From Procambarus clarkii (lineage: Eukaryota; Arthropoda; Malacostraca; Decapoda; Cambaridae): DNA of 64,000 nucleotides. Positions 11,878 to 23,560 of the stretch are shown piece after piece (within the stretch, counting starts at the first letter, position 1; every line of letters starts with the position of its first letter). The position numbers were made by a program, and so were the translations under genes. The notes below the pieces were generated by a model. The model made no database searches and had not been told where the DNA came from. It saw only the letters and a list, made by a program, of their open reading frames with translations. Where the stretch lies: assembly GCF_040958095.1 (NCBI RefSeq), contig NC_091188.1, positions 9,680,770 to 9,744,769 of the forward strand, read 5' to 3'.

Positions 11878-12066
11878 GGCGGCTTGGATGCGGGAAGGGA
11901 GGGAACTATCAGGGGGGGAAAGCGCCAAGTCATTACGACTATATAGCACTGGGAAGGGGGCAGGATAAGGATTTGGGATGTGACGGGGGAGGGAAAGGAA
12001 TGGTTGACCGCCGACCTGCATGAAGGTAGACCGTCGCTTTACCGTCCGGCCCAAGTGGGTGGGGAA
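11878..12066 (-). mobile_element. tRNA-derived SINE family C, copy 2
   Basis: Reverse orientation of the family seen at 9122: GGAAAGCGCCAAGTCATTAC, ACTATATAGCACTGGGA, then the head complement GACCGTCGCTTTACCGTCC. Confidence 0.75.
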
Positions 12067-12339
12067 TAACAGTCAGCTGCCCACATATCAATAACCGGTT
12101 TCTAACATTCGGTCATGGTGGGGGGGGGGGGTTACCTAATCCAGTTTTACAGTTTTAATCAAGTGTATTTGGCGACTAAATCTGTCAGAGTTGACATCTT
12201 TTGATTTTATTTGGTTAACCTATAATATAATTCAAGAAAACTGCGTTCTACATATTTTTATGACTCCAGGTGTTCGGTTTACCCTTTATTTCGAACAGTT
12301 ATACATTTATTTGTTATGTTAAGATCATTATGAACCTGA

Positions 12340-12465
12340 ACACGGCTCCAGTCGCAATGTGCCGTATGTGTCTGGGATGCTCCCGGACGCAGGTTCGAAT
12401 CCTCGTCACGGTCCTTGTGGATTTGCTCATTTGATGCATCACGTTAGTGTGATCTCTGTGTGTAA
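12340..12465 (+). mobile_element. tRNA-like SINE family B, decayed copy
   Basis: It keeps GTCTGGGATGCTCCCGGACG, box B GGTTCGAATCC, and the right arm CCTTGTGGATTTG..TTTGATGCATCACGTTA. The box A half is degenerate. Confidence 0.7.
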
Positions 12466-12730
12466 TGTGCCATATTTTCCCCATTGGTTTTGTGAGTTAA
12501 AAAAAAACTAACAAGTTTTTTTATTAAAAAGAAAAAAAAACTCAATTTTAGACATGTACAATTTAGAGGTTAACCATGAGACTTAGATCTCTATTGTATT
12601 CAGTTCAAGCAATGACAACAATGTTCATTTAATACCTGGTGACTTTCTATTATTTTTTAGATTTAGAACCTGTTTTTGGCCTAAAACTGCGTAGCTGTTG
12701 ATACGTGTGTGTGTGTGTGATGGCTTCGTA

Positions 12731-13060
12731 TTATTATTATTATTAACATCTTTATTGACAAAATTAATTACAATTTTGCCTTCGTGAGCTGTATAAGCCG
12801 TCCATCAGTGCTCTGAAGAGCGGCGGGGCCGACAGTACCTCACCCTGCGGGACTCCATTTACCAGTGTGGGGAAGTGTCCTTGGAACCGCAGCCTCATCG
12901 CCCCACTGGCGCTGTCGGAAATACCAGAGTGTCGTGACACTGGGAGTTGACTCCTGTCTCCGGTAGAAGGGGGTGGGGGGAGGGGGAGGGGGGGGTCCGT
13001 GTGAATAACTGGGCTTTCACCATTCAGATATAAAGCCGTCTGCTGTTCTCCTTGCACTCG
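12731..13060 (-). mobile_element. LINE fragment with RT motif and 3' end
   Basis: On the minus strand 12920-12790 reads LVNGVPQGEVLSAPPLF, which fits the NGVPQGxVLSPxLF block of LINE RTs. The 3' end AATTTTGTCAATAAAGATG then (TTA)n recurs at 60514-60555. Frames are broken upstream. Confidence 0.65.
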
Positions 13061-13169
13061 CATGTACATACCTCAAAGTGCACACATTAATTGTAAAGTT
13101 TGTTTTTGGTTGAGACTGTCTTGTAGCTCATCCGGGGAATGGAAGCCTCGTTTCGCATTCCACAGTTTC

Positions 13170-13757
13170 ACGCACCCTTCTGTCTCCACACACACTCATT
13201 CCCTTCTGTCCACACACACTCGTTCCCTTCTGTCTCCACACACACTCATTCCCTTCTGTCTCCACACACACTCATTCCCTTCTGTCTCCACACACACTCA
13301 TTCCCTTCTGTCTCCACACACACTCATTCCCTTCTGTCCACACACACTCGTTCCCTTCTCTCCCCACACACTCATTCCCTTCTGTCTCCACACACACTCA
13401 TTCCCTTCTGTCCACACACACTCGTTCCCTTCTCTCCCCACACACTCATTCCCTTCTGTCTCCACACACACTCATTCCCTTCTGTCCACACACACTCATT
13501 CCCTTCTGTCCACACACACTCGTTCCCTTCTCTCCCCACACACTCATTCCCTTCTGTCTCCCCACACACTCATTCCCTTCTGTCCACACACACTCGTTCC
13601 CTTCTCTCCCCACACACTCATTCCCTTCTGTCCACACACACTCGTTCCCTTCTCTCCCCACACACTCATTCCCTTCTCTCCCCACACACTCATTCCCTTC
13701 TCTCCCCACACACTCATTCCCTTCTGTCCACACACACTCGTTCCCTTCTCTCCCCAC
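13170..13757. repeat. 24-26-bp minisatellite, about 24 copies
   Basis: The unit is ACACACTCATTCCCTTCTGT plus CTCC or CC, with CATTCCC/CGTTCCC and TGTC/TCTC variants. Pyrimidine-rich and strand-asymmetric. Confidence 0.97.
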
Positions 13758-13859
13758 CCACCTCCCCGATCACCCCTTCAAGGCTGCCCAAACTACCCAC
13801 TCTAACTGCCCAATCTCTTAGAATGGAATTTTCACGCTACACCAACGTCTCGCGACCAT

Positions 13860-14118
13860 CTTGAGGTTATCTTGAGATGATTTCAGGGCTTAGCGTCCCC
13901 GCGGCCCGGTCCTCGACTAGGCCTCCTTTTTGTTACACACCCCACAGGAAGCAGCCCGTAGCAGCTGTCTAACTCCCAGGTACCTCTTTACTGCTAGGTA
14001 ACAGGGGCATCAGGGTGAAAGAAACATTTTGCCCATTTGTTTCCGCCTCCACCGGGGGATCGAACTCGGAACCTCAGGATTACGAATTCGAACATCTGTC
14101 TACCCGGCTGTCAGGCGT
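13860..14118 (-). mobile_element. tRNA-SINE family A copy
   Basis: The 3' end CTTGAGGTTATCTTGAGATG lies on the left. The body CCCAGGTACCTCTTTACTGC and the box B complement GGGGATCGAACTCGGAA follow, with the tRNA head at the right end (ACCCGGCTGTCAGGC). Confidence 0.8.
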
Positions 14119-14141
14119 AACCATGCTTGAAGAGTCTATAC

Positions 14142-14270
14142 AACACCACTCATTCGAGCCCCGCCCCTGTGCCAGGTAAGTCCACTACGGGCTCACCATA
14201 GACTGTGCTACATGCAATTTCCATGTTCCGAGTAGCTGACTCTAAAGCAGCAGCCACAACCACTCGTTCA
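14142..14270 (-). mobile_element. Interspersed repeat family E, copy 1
   Basis: It matches in reverse the segment at 21195-21305: CTACGGGCTCACCATAG, GTGCTACATG and CCGAGTAGCTGA. Further copies are at 43010-43080 and 59255-59320. Confidence 0.7.
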
Positions 14271-14487
14271 TGCAGACCTCTGGCCGTGTTTATTTCTGTC
14301 TCGAGCGTCTTAGATATATATTCCAGAGTGTAGGCCACTCAGACACGTGTGGTGCACACACCGGCCAGGGAGGAGGTGGAGAGCGGTGCTAAGGAGATGT
14401 TCAGTCTTGTGATGTGTTAGTCCTTGAAGTCTGGTTCTGAGATTTATGTCTTATGAACATTGCTCAGCACGCATGGAATATGAATGA

Positions 14488-15533
14488 CCTGCCTAGGTGC
14501 TGGTAGGTGCCTAGGTGCTGGTACCTGCCTAGGTGCTGGTACCTGCCTAGTTGCTGGTAGGTGCCTAGGTGCTGGTACCTGCCTAGGTGCTGGTAGGTGC
14601 CTAGGTGCTGGTAGGTGCCTAGGTGCTGGTACCTGCCTAGGTGCTGGTACCTGCCTAGGTCCTGGTACGTGCCTAGGTGCTGGTAGGTGCCTAGGTGCTG
14701 GTACCTGCCTAGGTGCTGGTACCTGCCTAGTTGCTGGTAGGTGCCTAGGTGCTGGTACCTGCCTAGGTGCTGGTAGGTGCCTAGGTGCTGGTAGGTGCCT
14801 AGGTGCTGGTACCTGCCTAGGTGCTGGTACATGCCTAGGTGCTGGTACATGCCTAGGTGCTGGTACCTGCCTAGGTGCTGGTACCTGCCTAGGTGCTGGT
14901 ACGTGTCTAGGTGCTGGTACATGCCTAGGTGCTGGTACCTGCCTAGGTGCTGGTACGTGTCTAGGTGCTGGTACGTGCCTAGGTGCTGGTACGTGCCTAG
15001 GTGCTGGTAGGTGTCTAGGTGCTGGTACATGCCTAGGTGCTGGTACATGCCTAGGTGCTGGTACCTGCCTAGGTGCTGGTACATGCCTAGGTGCTGGTAC
15101 CTGCCTAGGTGCTGGTACATGCCTAGGTGCTGGTACGTGTCTAGGTGCTGGTACCTGCCTAGGTGCTGGTACATGCCTAGGTGCTGGTACCTGCCTAGGT
15201 GCTGGTACATGCCTAGGTGCTGGTACGTGCCTAGGTGCTTGTAGGTGCCTAGGTGCTGGTACGTGCCTAGGTGCTGGTACATGCCTAGGTGCTAGTACAT
15301 GCCTAGGTGCTGGTACGTGCCTAGGTGCTGGTACATGCCTAGGTGCTAGTACATGCCTAGGTGCTGGTAGGTGCCTAGGTGCTGGTACATGCCTAGGTGC
15401 TGGTAGGTGCCTAGGTGCTGGTACATGCCTAGGTGCTGGTAGGTGCCTAGGTGCTGGTACATGCCTAGGTGCTGGTACGTGCCTAGGTGCTGGTACATGC
15501 CTAGGTGCTAGTACATGCCTAGGTGCTGGTACA
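14488..15533. repeat. 18-bp minisatellite, about 58 copies
   Basis: The unit is GCCTAGGTGCTGGTACCT with variants at the last bases (GGT, CGT, CAT) and GTC for GCC. Most units hold the palindromes CCTAGG and GGTACC, so single strands can fold. Open frames on both strands result from 18 being a multiple of 3. Confidence 0.97.
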
Positions 15534-15599
15534 CTCACACAGAATACACATTATGACTCGGCCTCGCATGTGTACCACACTCAAGGTCTCGAGACACCT

Positions 15600-15772
15600 G
15601 GACACGGGAATGCATTAGGCAGTGATGTGGTGGAGACTGACTCCATACAGGCTCAAGTGTAGATATGATTGAGCCCAGTAGACTCAGGAACCTGTACACC
15701 AGTTGATTGACGGTTGAGAGGCGGGACCAAAGAGCCAGAGCTCAACCCCCGCAAACACAACTACGTGAGTAC
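15600..15772 (+). mobile_element. LINE 3'-end fragment
   Basis: It begins in the RT C-terminal coding end (GGAATGCATTAGGCAGTGAT), continues with GATTGACGGTTGAGAGGCGG, and ends ACAACTACGTGAGTAC, the recurrent LINE terminus of this window. Confidence 0.75.
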
Positions 15773-17084
15773 GGACCTGCTATAAACGGGTCATTGATAA
15801 TAACTGTTTAGCTGTTATTATTAAAATAAATTAAATTAATTTATTTCACAATATTTGACTTCATGAGAATTTTCACAAAGAATATTTTTACTTTATTCTT
15901 TTTTTTCATTCTGGAACTTTGTGGCGATACTTGAGAATGTATAAATTTTACTTAAAAATTTTACTTAAAATTTTACTTTAAATTATTTTGTGGATGAGAT
16001 TGGCGTTTACGAACTATTTCATAAAAAAAAGGTAATTATTTGTTCTTTCTATCTGCCTCTCTATGTCAGTCTGTCTTTTGGTCTGTATCTCAGTGTTTTT
16101 ACGTCTGTATTCCTTTGTCTGTCTGCCTTTCTCTTCCTGTCTGTCTGTCTCTTATAAACAGCAGAGCCATAACTATTAGGTCAGGCTTTTTAAAAGGTAA
16201 GTATGATGAATAGATTTGTTTTGTTTAATTTGATGTGATCAGCCAGTAAATTATGTTTTACAACATCGTAAGGGGAAAAAAAGTAAGATTGTCGAGTAAG
16301 ACTGCAAAGTACAAAATTCGTTATGGGGGGGTTCGCTATGTCACCGTACCAAGTGGCACTCGCTTCAATGATGGCGACCTCGTACGTCTGGCCTTGACCC
16401 TGTGCCTGGGTCTCTCTCTCCCCTCTTTCTCTCTGCCCCCTCTCTTATATCTTTAACCCCCTCCCACCCCTCTCTTTCCCATCTCCCCCTCTCCACCTTT
16501 CTCCCTAATATCCTATCCCTCACCCTCTCTACCAATCTCCCCCCCCCCCACACCCACCTCCCCCTCTCAGAAAATTAAATATTTCGATTTTTTTTTTTAT
16601 TAAGTTATGAGGTACATCTGCATTAGTGCAGCTACCCTAGACTATATGAAGTGGAGTACAGTGTGTCAAAAAAAAGCTAACTAGGTGATGCTATAAAATC
16701 CCCATCACACAGGATGGTTAGTCATACAGAGACATATGATAGGCGGTCTGCACTGGCAGACTCCGGATGCATTTTGAGGATATCAACAACACAAGATTGA
16801 ATAAGGTAGCAGTGGTAATACAAGTCCCCATCTCGCAGGATGGTTAGTCATACAGGGCCATGTGTTTCGAAACAATGAAACTGCTAAATAACTCTATGGA
16901 AAACAAAGCCTCAATTTCAAACTTGACTTTAATGAAAAACGCAGGGAAAGCGAGGTGGGTGCTACAGATGTCAATATTTCTTAAATTGTGGCACTGGGGG
17001 TCAACCCCAACTGGCCTATGACACTCCCATATCCCCTATGTGTCATCTTGGGAAGCTGGGTGAGGCTACCCCCAAAGCGTCTAA
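15773..17084. other. Intergenic, AT-rich then pyrimidine-rich
   Basis: It contains an ATTTTACTTAAA-type short repeat near 15945-15980, a CT-rich stretch 16410-16565, and two copies of CAGGATGGTTAGTCATACAG (16709 and 16839). No coding frame has a recognisable domain. Confidence 0.5.
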
Positions 17085-17092
17085 CTTGGACA

Positions 17093-17212
17093 CACAGGAA
17101 GAAACAGACAAACAGATCTGGCCTTTAATCCTATTATCCGCGAACTTGGACACACAGGAAGAAACAGACAAACAGATCTGGCCTTTAATCCTATTATCCG
17201 CGTGGTAAAGTT
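17093..17212. repeat. 60-bp tandem duplication
   Basis: Two virtually identical copies containing ACACACAGGAAGAAACAGAC and GGCCTTTAATCCTATTATCC. Confidence 0.93.
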
Positions 17213-17407
17213 CATTATTACGTGTTCTGTCGCTGACGGATGTTTGGAGGCGCAAGTCATGCGATCCCGGCCCCACCGTGTCGCAAAACCGGTTTCTCGC
17301 GGCTGCTCCAGAGCTGTCACGGGGCTCCACACCAGCCGACTTGCTGGGATATTGAGCGGGAGTGTCACTGCTGGCGCTCTGCTGCCCGGCAGGCAGCCTG
17401 TTGTCAT

Positions 17408-18272
17408 CTCCTGCCTCATTGCCACCCCAGGGAGGCTGCTCTCATCATATCCTGCCTCATTGCCACCCCAGGGAGGCTGCTCTCATCATATCCTGCCTCA
17501 TTGCCACCCCAGGGAGGCTGCTCTCATCATATCCTGCCTCATTGCCACCCTAGGGAGGCTGCTCTCATCATATCCTGCCTCATTGCCACCCCAGGGAGGC
17601 TGCTCTCATCATATCCTGCCTCATTGCCACCCCAGGGAGGCTGCTCTCATCATATCCTGCCTCATTGCCACCCCAGGGAGGCTGCTCTCGTCATATCCTG
17701 CCTCATTGCCACCCCAGGAAGGCTGCTCTCATCATATCCTGCTTCACTACCACCCCAGAGAGGCTGCTCTCATCATATCCTGCCTCACTACCACCCCAGA
17801 GAGGCTGCTCTCATCGTATCCTGCCTCACTACCACCCCAGGAAGGCTGCTCTCATCATATCCTGCTTCACTACCACCCCAGGGAGGCTGCTCTCATCATA
17901 TCCTGCCTCACTACCACCCCAGAGAGGCTGCTCTCATCGTATCCTGCCTCACTACCACCCCAGGAAGGCTGCTCTCATCATATCCTGCCTTTCTACCACC
18001 CCAGGAAGGCTGCTCTCATCATATCCTGCCTCACTACCACCCCAGGGAGGCTGCTCTCATCATATCCTGCTTCACTACCACCCCAGGGAGGCTGCTCTCA
18101 TCATATCCTGCTTCACTACCACCCCAGGAAGGCTGCTCTCATCATATCCTGCCTCACTACCACCCCAGGGAGGCTGCTCTCATCATATCCTGCCTTTCTA
18201 TCACCCCAGGGAGGCTGCTCTCATCATATCCTGCCTTTCTATCACCCCCGGGAGGCTGCTCTCATCATATCC
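17408..18272. repeat. 41-bp minisatellite, about 21 copies
   Basis: The unit holds CATCATATCCTGCCTCATTG and CCACCCCAGGGAGGCTGCTC. Copies drift from left to right (cattgcc, cactacc, tttctacc/tttctatc), a gradient that suggests local expansions. Confidence 0.97.
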
Positions 18273-18785
18273 TGTGACACATCACGGTTGGGCTCTCTTC
18301 TCTTTCCTCTCAATCCACATTCTTGTGCTCAAGGTGTCTCATTTGGTCCAGAACTGCGTCCGGGTGCACAAGATGTTACGAGAGGCAGGCAGTCCTCACC
18401 GACCCTGTGGGCCACCACGGGGCTGGACCACCTCACACTCGTGGGAACATCGTATTTAATTGTTGGTGCCGGAGGCGTCTAGTTTATTGTGCACCCCATA
18501 CCCATCCTGTGAGCGGTAGCGCAAAAAGCATTACAGAGGGCACAAAAGGTCTTTATCAGACCTCAACGGTTTCATCTATCCTTCACACCTTATAATTACA
18601 ATGTCAACTAGTTAGAGAATGTTCTATTTCAAGAGCTATATATTTACAGTAAGTTATTATACTTTAATGGTAGGTCTTATCGCTAATACATAATACTTTG
18701 ACCAATGGAGATATTACAGAGTCATAGGGGAGCTGCTGTTTATTATTAGTCTTCACAATACACTACTTGTTCCTTAATCTCATAT
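18273..18785. other. Intergenic sequence without recognised features
   Basis: No repeat family or coding frame could be supported. Confidence 0.5.
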
Positions 18786-18790
18786 GTCGT

Positions 18791-19108
18791 TTATCTACTG
18801 GAAGCGAAATATAGATACAGTGCAAGGATTTCAGGTAATTTATCCATGGTAATAAGATAGGTTGCCATATCATACAACGTGATTTTAGATTTATCTCTAA
18901 ATGGCTCAATTTTACTACAGTTCAAGATATAGTGTTCGAGTGTGTGTCCCTGTCTTTGTCCACACACTTTACACTTTACTTCATCTAGATCCCTATACAA
19001 GCCGAACTGCCAGAGATACTTGTAGCCAAGTCTTATACGAGCTGTGACAACATCTGTTAGTCTACTGACTTTGTTACTTGCCCCATACACATGTTTTACT
19101 TCACACAT
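18791..19108 (-). pseudogene. LINE C-terminal zinc-finger region (post RNase H)
   Basis: The minus frame reads VVTARIRLGYKYLWQFGLY, then CKVCGQRQGHTLEHYILNC. This C-x2-C-x7-H-x4-C pattern after an LTxxRxG-type motif is typical of the region after RNase H in jockey/I/R1-like LINEs. A related, frameshifted copy lies at 43196-43609. No upstream RT is present, so it is a fragment. Confidence 0.65.
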
Positions 19109-19354
19109 TTCATTGTGATGAACAATGTTCCAGTTTGCTAGTTTGCAGATGAGCTAGTTCCAGTTTGCACTGTTCTACTTTCTTCAAATCCATCCAGGAG
19201 TTCTCGTCTAATGACACTTTCAAGGGACCTATTTGATAACTCAAGATTCCGTTCAACACTTGTACTTTAATGTGTTTCCTGTGCCTGGAAAGGGCTTTGG
19301 AAGTTCTTACCGAAGAACTTCCAGAATCAACCCCACTCCCCCGGGCGAAAGAGT

Positions 19355-19982
19355 AGGTAACCAATCCCCACAGTTCCACAGTGAACAACCAATCCCCACA
19401 GTGAACTACCAATCCCCACATTTCCACAGTGAACAACCAATCCCCACAGTTCCACAGTGAGCAACCAATCCCCACAGTTCCACAGTGAGCAACCAATCCC
19501 CACAGTTCCACAGTGAACAACTAATCCCCACAGTTCCACAGTGAACTACCAATCCCCCACAGTTCCACAGTGAACTACCAATCCCCACAGTTCCACAGTG
19601 AACTACCAATCCCCCACAGTTCCACAGTGAACTACCAATCCCCCACAGTTCCACAGTGAACTACCAATCCCCACAGTTCCACAGTGAACTACCAATCCCC
19701 CACAGTTCCACAGTGAACTACCAATCCCCCACAGTTCCACAGTGAACTACCAATCCCCCACAGTTCCACAGTGAACTACCAATCCCCACAGTTCCACAGT
19801 GAACTACCAATCCCCCACAGTTCCACAGTGAACTACCAATCCCCCACAGTTCCACAGTGAACTACCAATCCCCCACAGTTCCACAGTGAACTACCAATCC
19901 CCACAGTTCCACAGTGAACTACCAATCCCCACAGTTCCACAGTGAACAACCCATCCCCACAGTGAACAACCAATCCCCACTC
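19355..19982. repeat. 28-29-bp minisatellite, about 22 copies
   Basis: The unit is CCCACAGTTCCACAGTGAAC then TACCAATC, with one-base C-run length changes. The left end has shorter, mixed units. Confidence 0.96.
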
Positions 19983-20061
19983 CTGTTTCAAGGGCTTTAG
20001 ACACACGAGCATATTGATGGCCACAGGGGAAGACACGTCCAGTGTCGGCGCCGCATCAGTG

Positions 20062-20062
<1 letters not shown>

Positions 20063-20155
<93 letters not shown>
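20063..20155. repeat. (CA)n microsatellite
   Basis: About 46 uninterrupted CA units. Confidence 0.98.
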
Positions 20156-20157
<2 letters not shown>

Positions 20158-20167
20158 CTACACTGAA

Positions 20168-20262
20168 GAAAAGGACAGAAGAAAATGTATATATGCTGGT
20201 TAGCATTGTAAATGTGTGGCCACGTCTGTGGTAGAAAATAATAATAATAAAAAAAAAAAAAA
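20168..20262 (+). mobile_element. Retroelement 3' end, family G, copy 1
   Basis: It carries GGACAGAAGAAAATGTATAT, GCTGGTTAGCATTGTAAATG and GGCCACGTCTGTGGTAGAAA, then (ATA)n and poly-A. Longer copies are at 31135-31276 and 34897-35042. The constant 3' end with a short-repeat tail indicates target-primed retrotransposition. Confidence 0.8.
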
Positions 20263-20569
20263 CTCGCCTACACTAACCTATTGATTATAAAGACTTGACG
20301 AAGATATGGTTTTCCCTGATATCGTTTCTCATATTTTTCCCAGATAGCGTGCCTTATATTTTCCCAGATGTCGGTCTTACACTGGTTTATTTTCTTGTTC
20401 GTTAATTGATCATGAAAGGAGGAGGAGGGGGGCACTTTGGCTAAAGAATTGCTCAGTAATATGCAGTTCTTCATTTTACTGTACAAAGTTGGTATTGTGT
20501 TACGACACTGACTTCCGTGTCAGCAGGGCCGTCGTAACACTTGGGCACACTGGCCTCGTTGGGGGTAGG

Positions 20570-20840
20570 CTAAGTTGCGTTAGGTCTGGTTGAGTTAGGT
20601 TAGGTCTGGTTGAGTTAGGTTAGGTCTGGTTGAGTTAGGTTAGGTCTGGTTGAGTTAGGTTAGGTCTGGTTGAGTTAGGTTAGGTCTGGTTGAGTTAGGT
20701 TAGATCTGGTTGAGTTAGGTTAGGTCTGGTTGAGTTAGGTTAGGTCTGGTTGAGTTAGGTTAGGTCAGGTCTGGTTGAGTTAAGTTAGGTCTAGTTAGGT
20801 TAGGTCTGGTTGAGTTAGCTTAGGTCTGGTTAGGTTAGAA
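20570..20840. repeat. 20-bp TTAGGT-containing repeat, about 13 copies
   Basis: The unit is GGTTAGGTCTGGTTGAGTTA. It contains TTAGG, the arthropod telomere motif, but the period is 20 and not 5. Confidence 0.93.
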
Positions 20841-21190
20841 ATTAAATGGCCACGTCTGTTGTGAAAAACTAACTGTAATCAATCTAATGGTAGCCAAAGC
20901 AACTTGCGAGGCGGGCAAGCACAGTTGTACATCAACTTCTTATTCTCTAAAAAATCATTGACAGTAGCAGCGTGGCGCACAACAGCTGATCGTTTGTTTG
21001 TAAACAAACCCGGCATATCCAGCCTGGGCGCCATCACACTGAGACATGGCTGATAAAAGTTGAGGACTCAATCTTAAATGTATACATATAAGAAAGACTA
21101 GAGATATACCACTGTATTAAACTACTAATAATTTGCGACGCAGCAAAAGACTACAATAGGCAGGTCATGAGGATTACGGGCTGTTCATTC
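20841..21190. other. Intergenic sequence without recognised features
   Basis: A small palindrome TTTGTTTGTAAACAAA lies at 20993-21008. Nothing else was recognised. Confidence 0.5.
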
Positions 21191-21310
21191 CCGTGCCGCC
21201 TGTTGTTGTTGTTATAGATTCAGCTACTCGGAACATGTTCCAAGTAGCACGGGCTATGGTGAGCCCGTAGTGAACGTACCTGGCACAGGAGCGGTTCCTC
21301 CCGCACCCCT
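21190..21310 (+). mobile_element. Interspersed repeat family E, copy 2
   Basis: GTTGTTGTTATAGATTCAGC, TACTCGGAACATG and GCACGGGCTATGGTGAGCCC match the copies at 14142, 43010 and 59255. Confidence 0.75.
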
Positions 21311-21825
21311 CGTGCCGCCTCTAAGGTGGCTTAATCTCTCTCTCAATCAAGGTCATAAGGCCCTACACCTCACTACTTCGTAGTGACTGAGAGGCAAGGA
21401 TGGTAGGCAAGTAACCTGTTTATTCCCTAACCTTCAACTCGGCTCTCATGTTAGCTGCCCAATTAGCTGGCTATCATCTGGAGGGAGATGCCGTGGCATG
21501 AACTGCTATGTTTTTATGTTGGGAGTGATCCTGGCGATGCCTCGACGTTCACCAAGGTGAGCCTTGTAGGCTGATGCATCGCAGGTAATGCATTTTATGT
21601 TGCCTGAGTGAGCTCCCAAGGCCGCGCGCCCCGGCATCCTTGGACACTGCTATAATGCTGAACAATGCAGGCGTCTGGGCCTCGCGCCCGTCCACTCTAA
21701 GCCTCACTGCACTGAGTGAACACAACTGAAACTCCTGAACGAAGGTATCGTAAACGGGGGAAAAAAACACGAGATGGTGTTTGGGTACACTGCATGGCCA
21801 GGTACCCGGGCAGTGCCTGCTTGGC

Positions 21826-21828
<3 letters not shown>

Positions 21829-21877
<49 letters not shown>

Positions 21878-21883
21878 ACACTC
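21829..21883. repeat. (CA)n microsatellite
   Basis: About 25 CA units with one CT interruption near the right end. Confidence 0.95.
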
Positions 21884-22199
21884 TACTCGGGTGTAATGGC
21901 TGTGTGCCGGTGTCTCTCAACGCACGCTACCAGGGGTGTCACAGGTGACAAACAACAACAATAGGTGTCACGCGGCCCCCAAGCTGTGACAACGGAGGGC
22001 GTCTCGTCACTCACCTCGGGTGCCGACCGTCGCCAGATGCTGGTAGAGACGCTTCTATCACCTTGAAGGTCCCGGCTGTATGTTAAGATCACGGTCGGGT
22101 TTTCACTGTATATCCAAACTCTCGCAGCCACTTGCTGGCGCGTCCACAAGTCTACTGAGGCGACCACGGGGGCGTGCAGGCCGGTGTGTGGTGGGGCAG

Positions 22200-22335
22200 G
22201 AGTTGGGGGAGAGAGAGAGGGTGGGGGGGGGGGGGGGGGAAGGGGGTGAGGGATTTGTGGGAGCCTCCACCAGGATGGAGAATGGGTGGAGTTGCCATCC
22301 CTTCCCCCCCCCTCCCCTCCAACCTTTCATCGTGC
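22200..22335. other. Poly-purine/poly-pyrimidine segment
   Basis: A G-run (about 16 G with flanking GA-rich sequence, 22210-22245) is followed by C-rich tracts (22300-22320). The two could pair, or form quadruplex or triplex structures. No gene is seen in 21960-22480. Confidence 0.6.
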
Positions 22336-22499
22336 CCCATCCGCCCCCACCACCCTCCCACCTGCTGCTCCTGGACCTCCCCCATCAAACCCGGGCGACG
22401 GTGTAACGTTTGAATTAACATTCCCCGCCCCGGCCTCCACCACCCCTGCCGCTAACATGCAAATAACACTGAAAATTAGTTGAGTGAACACGCACACTA

Positions 22500-22570
22500 A
22501 ATTGGTTAGAAAGGCCGGGTCCAAGAGCTAATAGCTTTATTCGGCAGAATAAAAAAAAATAAAAATAGTA

Positions 22571-22636
<66 letters not shown>

Positions 22637-22640
22637 GTAT
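22500..22640 (-). mobile_element. Repeat family J end plus (CA)n
   Basis: ATTGGTTAGAAAGGCCGGGT, AGAGCTAATAGCTTTATTC and ATAGTAAAA lead directly into (CA)n at 22574-22634. A related segment followed by CA repeats is at 52440-52530. Confidence 0.65.
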
Positions 22641-22644
22641 GCAA

Positions 22645-22895
22645 ACAAGGGGACACAGGTGGAAACTGAGTACCCAAATGAGCCACAGAGACATTAGAAA
22701 GATTTTTTTCAGTGTCAGAGTAGTTAATAAATGGAATGCACTAGGAAGTGATGTGGTGGAGGCTGACTCCATACACAGTTCCAAATGTAGATATGATAGA
22801 GCCCAGTAGGCTCCAGAATCTGTACACCAGTTGATTGACAGTTGAGAGGCGGGACCAAAGGGACAAAGCTCAACCCCCGCAAGCACAAATAGGTG

Positions 22896-22962
<67 letters not shown>
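22645..22962 (+). mobile_element. LINE 3' end followed by (CA)n
   Basis: Codons of the RT C-terminus are recognisable (HRWKLSTQMSHRDIRK-like, then VVNKWNALGSDVVEADSIHS). The 3' UTR TTGACAGTTGAGAGGCGGGA follows and ends AATAGGTGAGTA, directly followed by (CA)n at 22898-22962. The RT piece is 5'-truncated. Confidence 0.85.
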
Positions 22963-22989
22963 GGGCCTGATAGTAAAAATAGAAAACAC

Positions 22990-23560
22990 ACACATGAATG
23001 ACTTTGATAACGAAGTAGACTCTGTGAAGGTATGCGAGGAGACTGAGGGCGAGCGTGGACTGTTGAAGGTTCCAGGAAGACTTGGAACAATTGCAGCAGT
23101 GATCAGAAGTGGCTACTGGAATTCAACCAAAATAAATGCAAGGTCCTGGAGTAGTGGATAAGATTAAGGATCCAATTAGAACAAAATATAATGAAAAGGA
23201 GGAACTGAGCAGCGTTAGAGAGAGAAAAAAATGACCAAGAGTAAACATAACACTTAACTATCTCCTAAAAGTTAATGGACCCACTTAACATAAGTGTGAT
23301 CAGCAGGACTATCCTGGCTGGTGAATACCAGGGCAGCAGTCAGGAAGCGTTCAACACGCTGTATACAGCGTATGCCCCTTGAGTGGTAGAGTATGCAGCA
23401 CCAGCCTGGAGCCCCACCTAAAAAAGGCACAAAGCAAGACTGAGAAATGGTTTACGGCTTGATTAGTCGGGAGATTGACAGGATTGAATTATGGGAATAG
23501 ACTCAAGAAGCTAATCTTGATCCTAATGGCGGTGGATGAAAGGAAAATATATAGTAGCGG
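22990..23560 (+). mobile_element. Strongly decayed LINE RT fragment
   Basis: Broken frames still recall the RT after the palm: a DLEQLQQ-type segment near 23070-23140, FNTLYTAYAP near 23349, and VEYAAPAWSP near 23390. Many stops and frameshifts make it a pseudogene. Confidence 0.6.

Noticed and set aside
13062-13864. Histidine/serine-rich secreted protein on the plus strand
   Set aside because: It is a translation of the CACACTCATTCCC minisatellite in two registers, with no signal peptide or consistent start.
14444-15662. Open frames of 270-390 codons on both strands
   Set aside because: They arise from the stop-free 18-bp repeat. The product would be a monotonous 6-residue repeat and both strands are equally open.
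20570-20840. Interstitial telomere (TTAGG)n
   Set aside because: TTAGG occurs only within a 20-bp unit and never as a pure 5-bp array. It looks like an ordinary minisatellite.
22202-22480. Proline- or glycine-rich coding exon
   Set aside because: Frames are open on both strands only because of G and C runs. No splice sites or domain fit.
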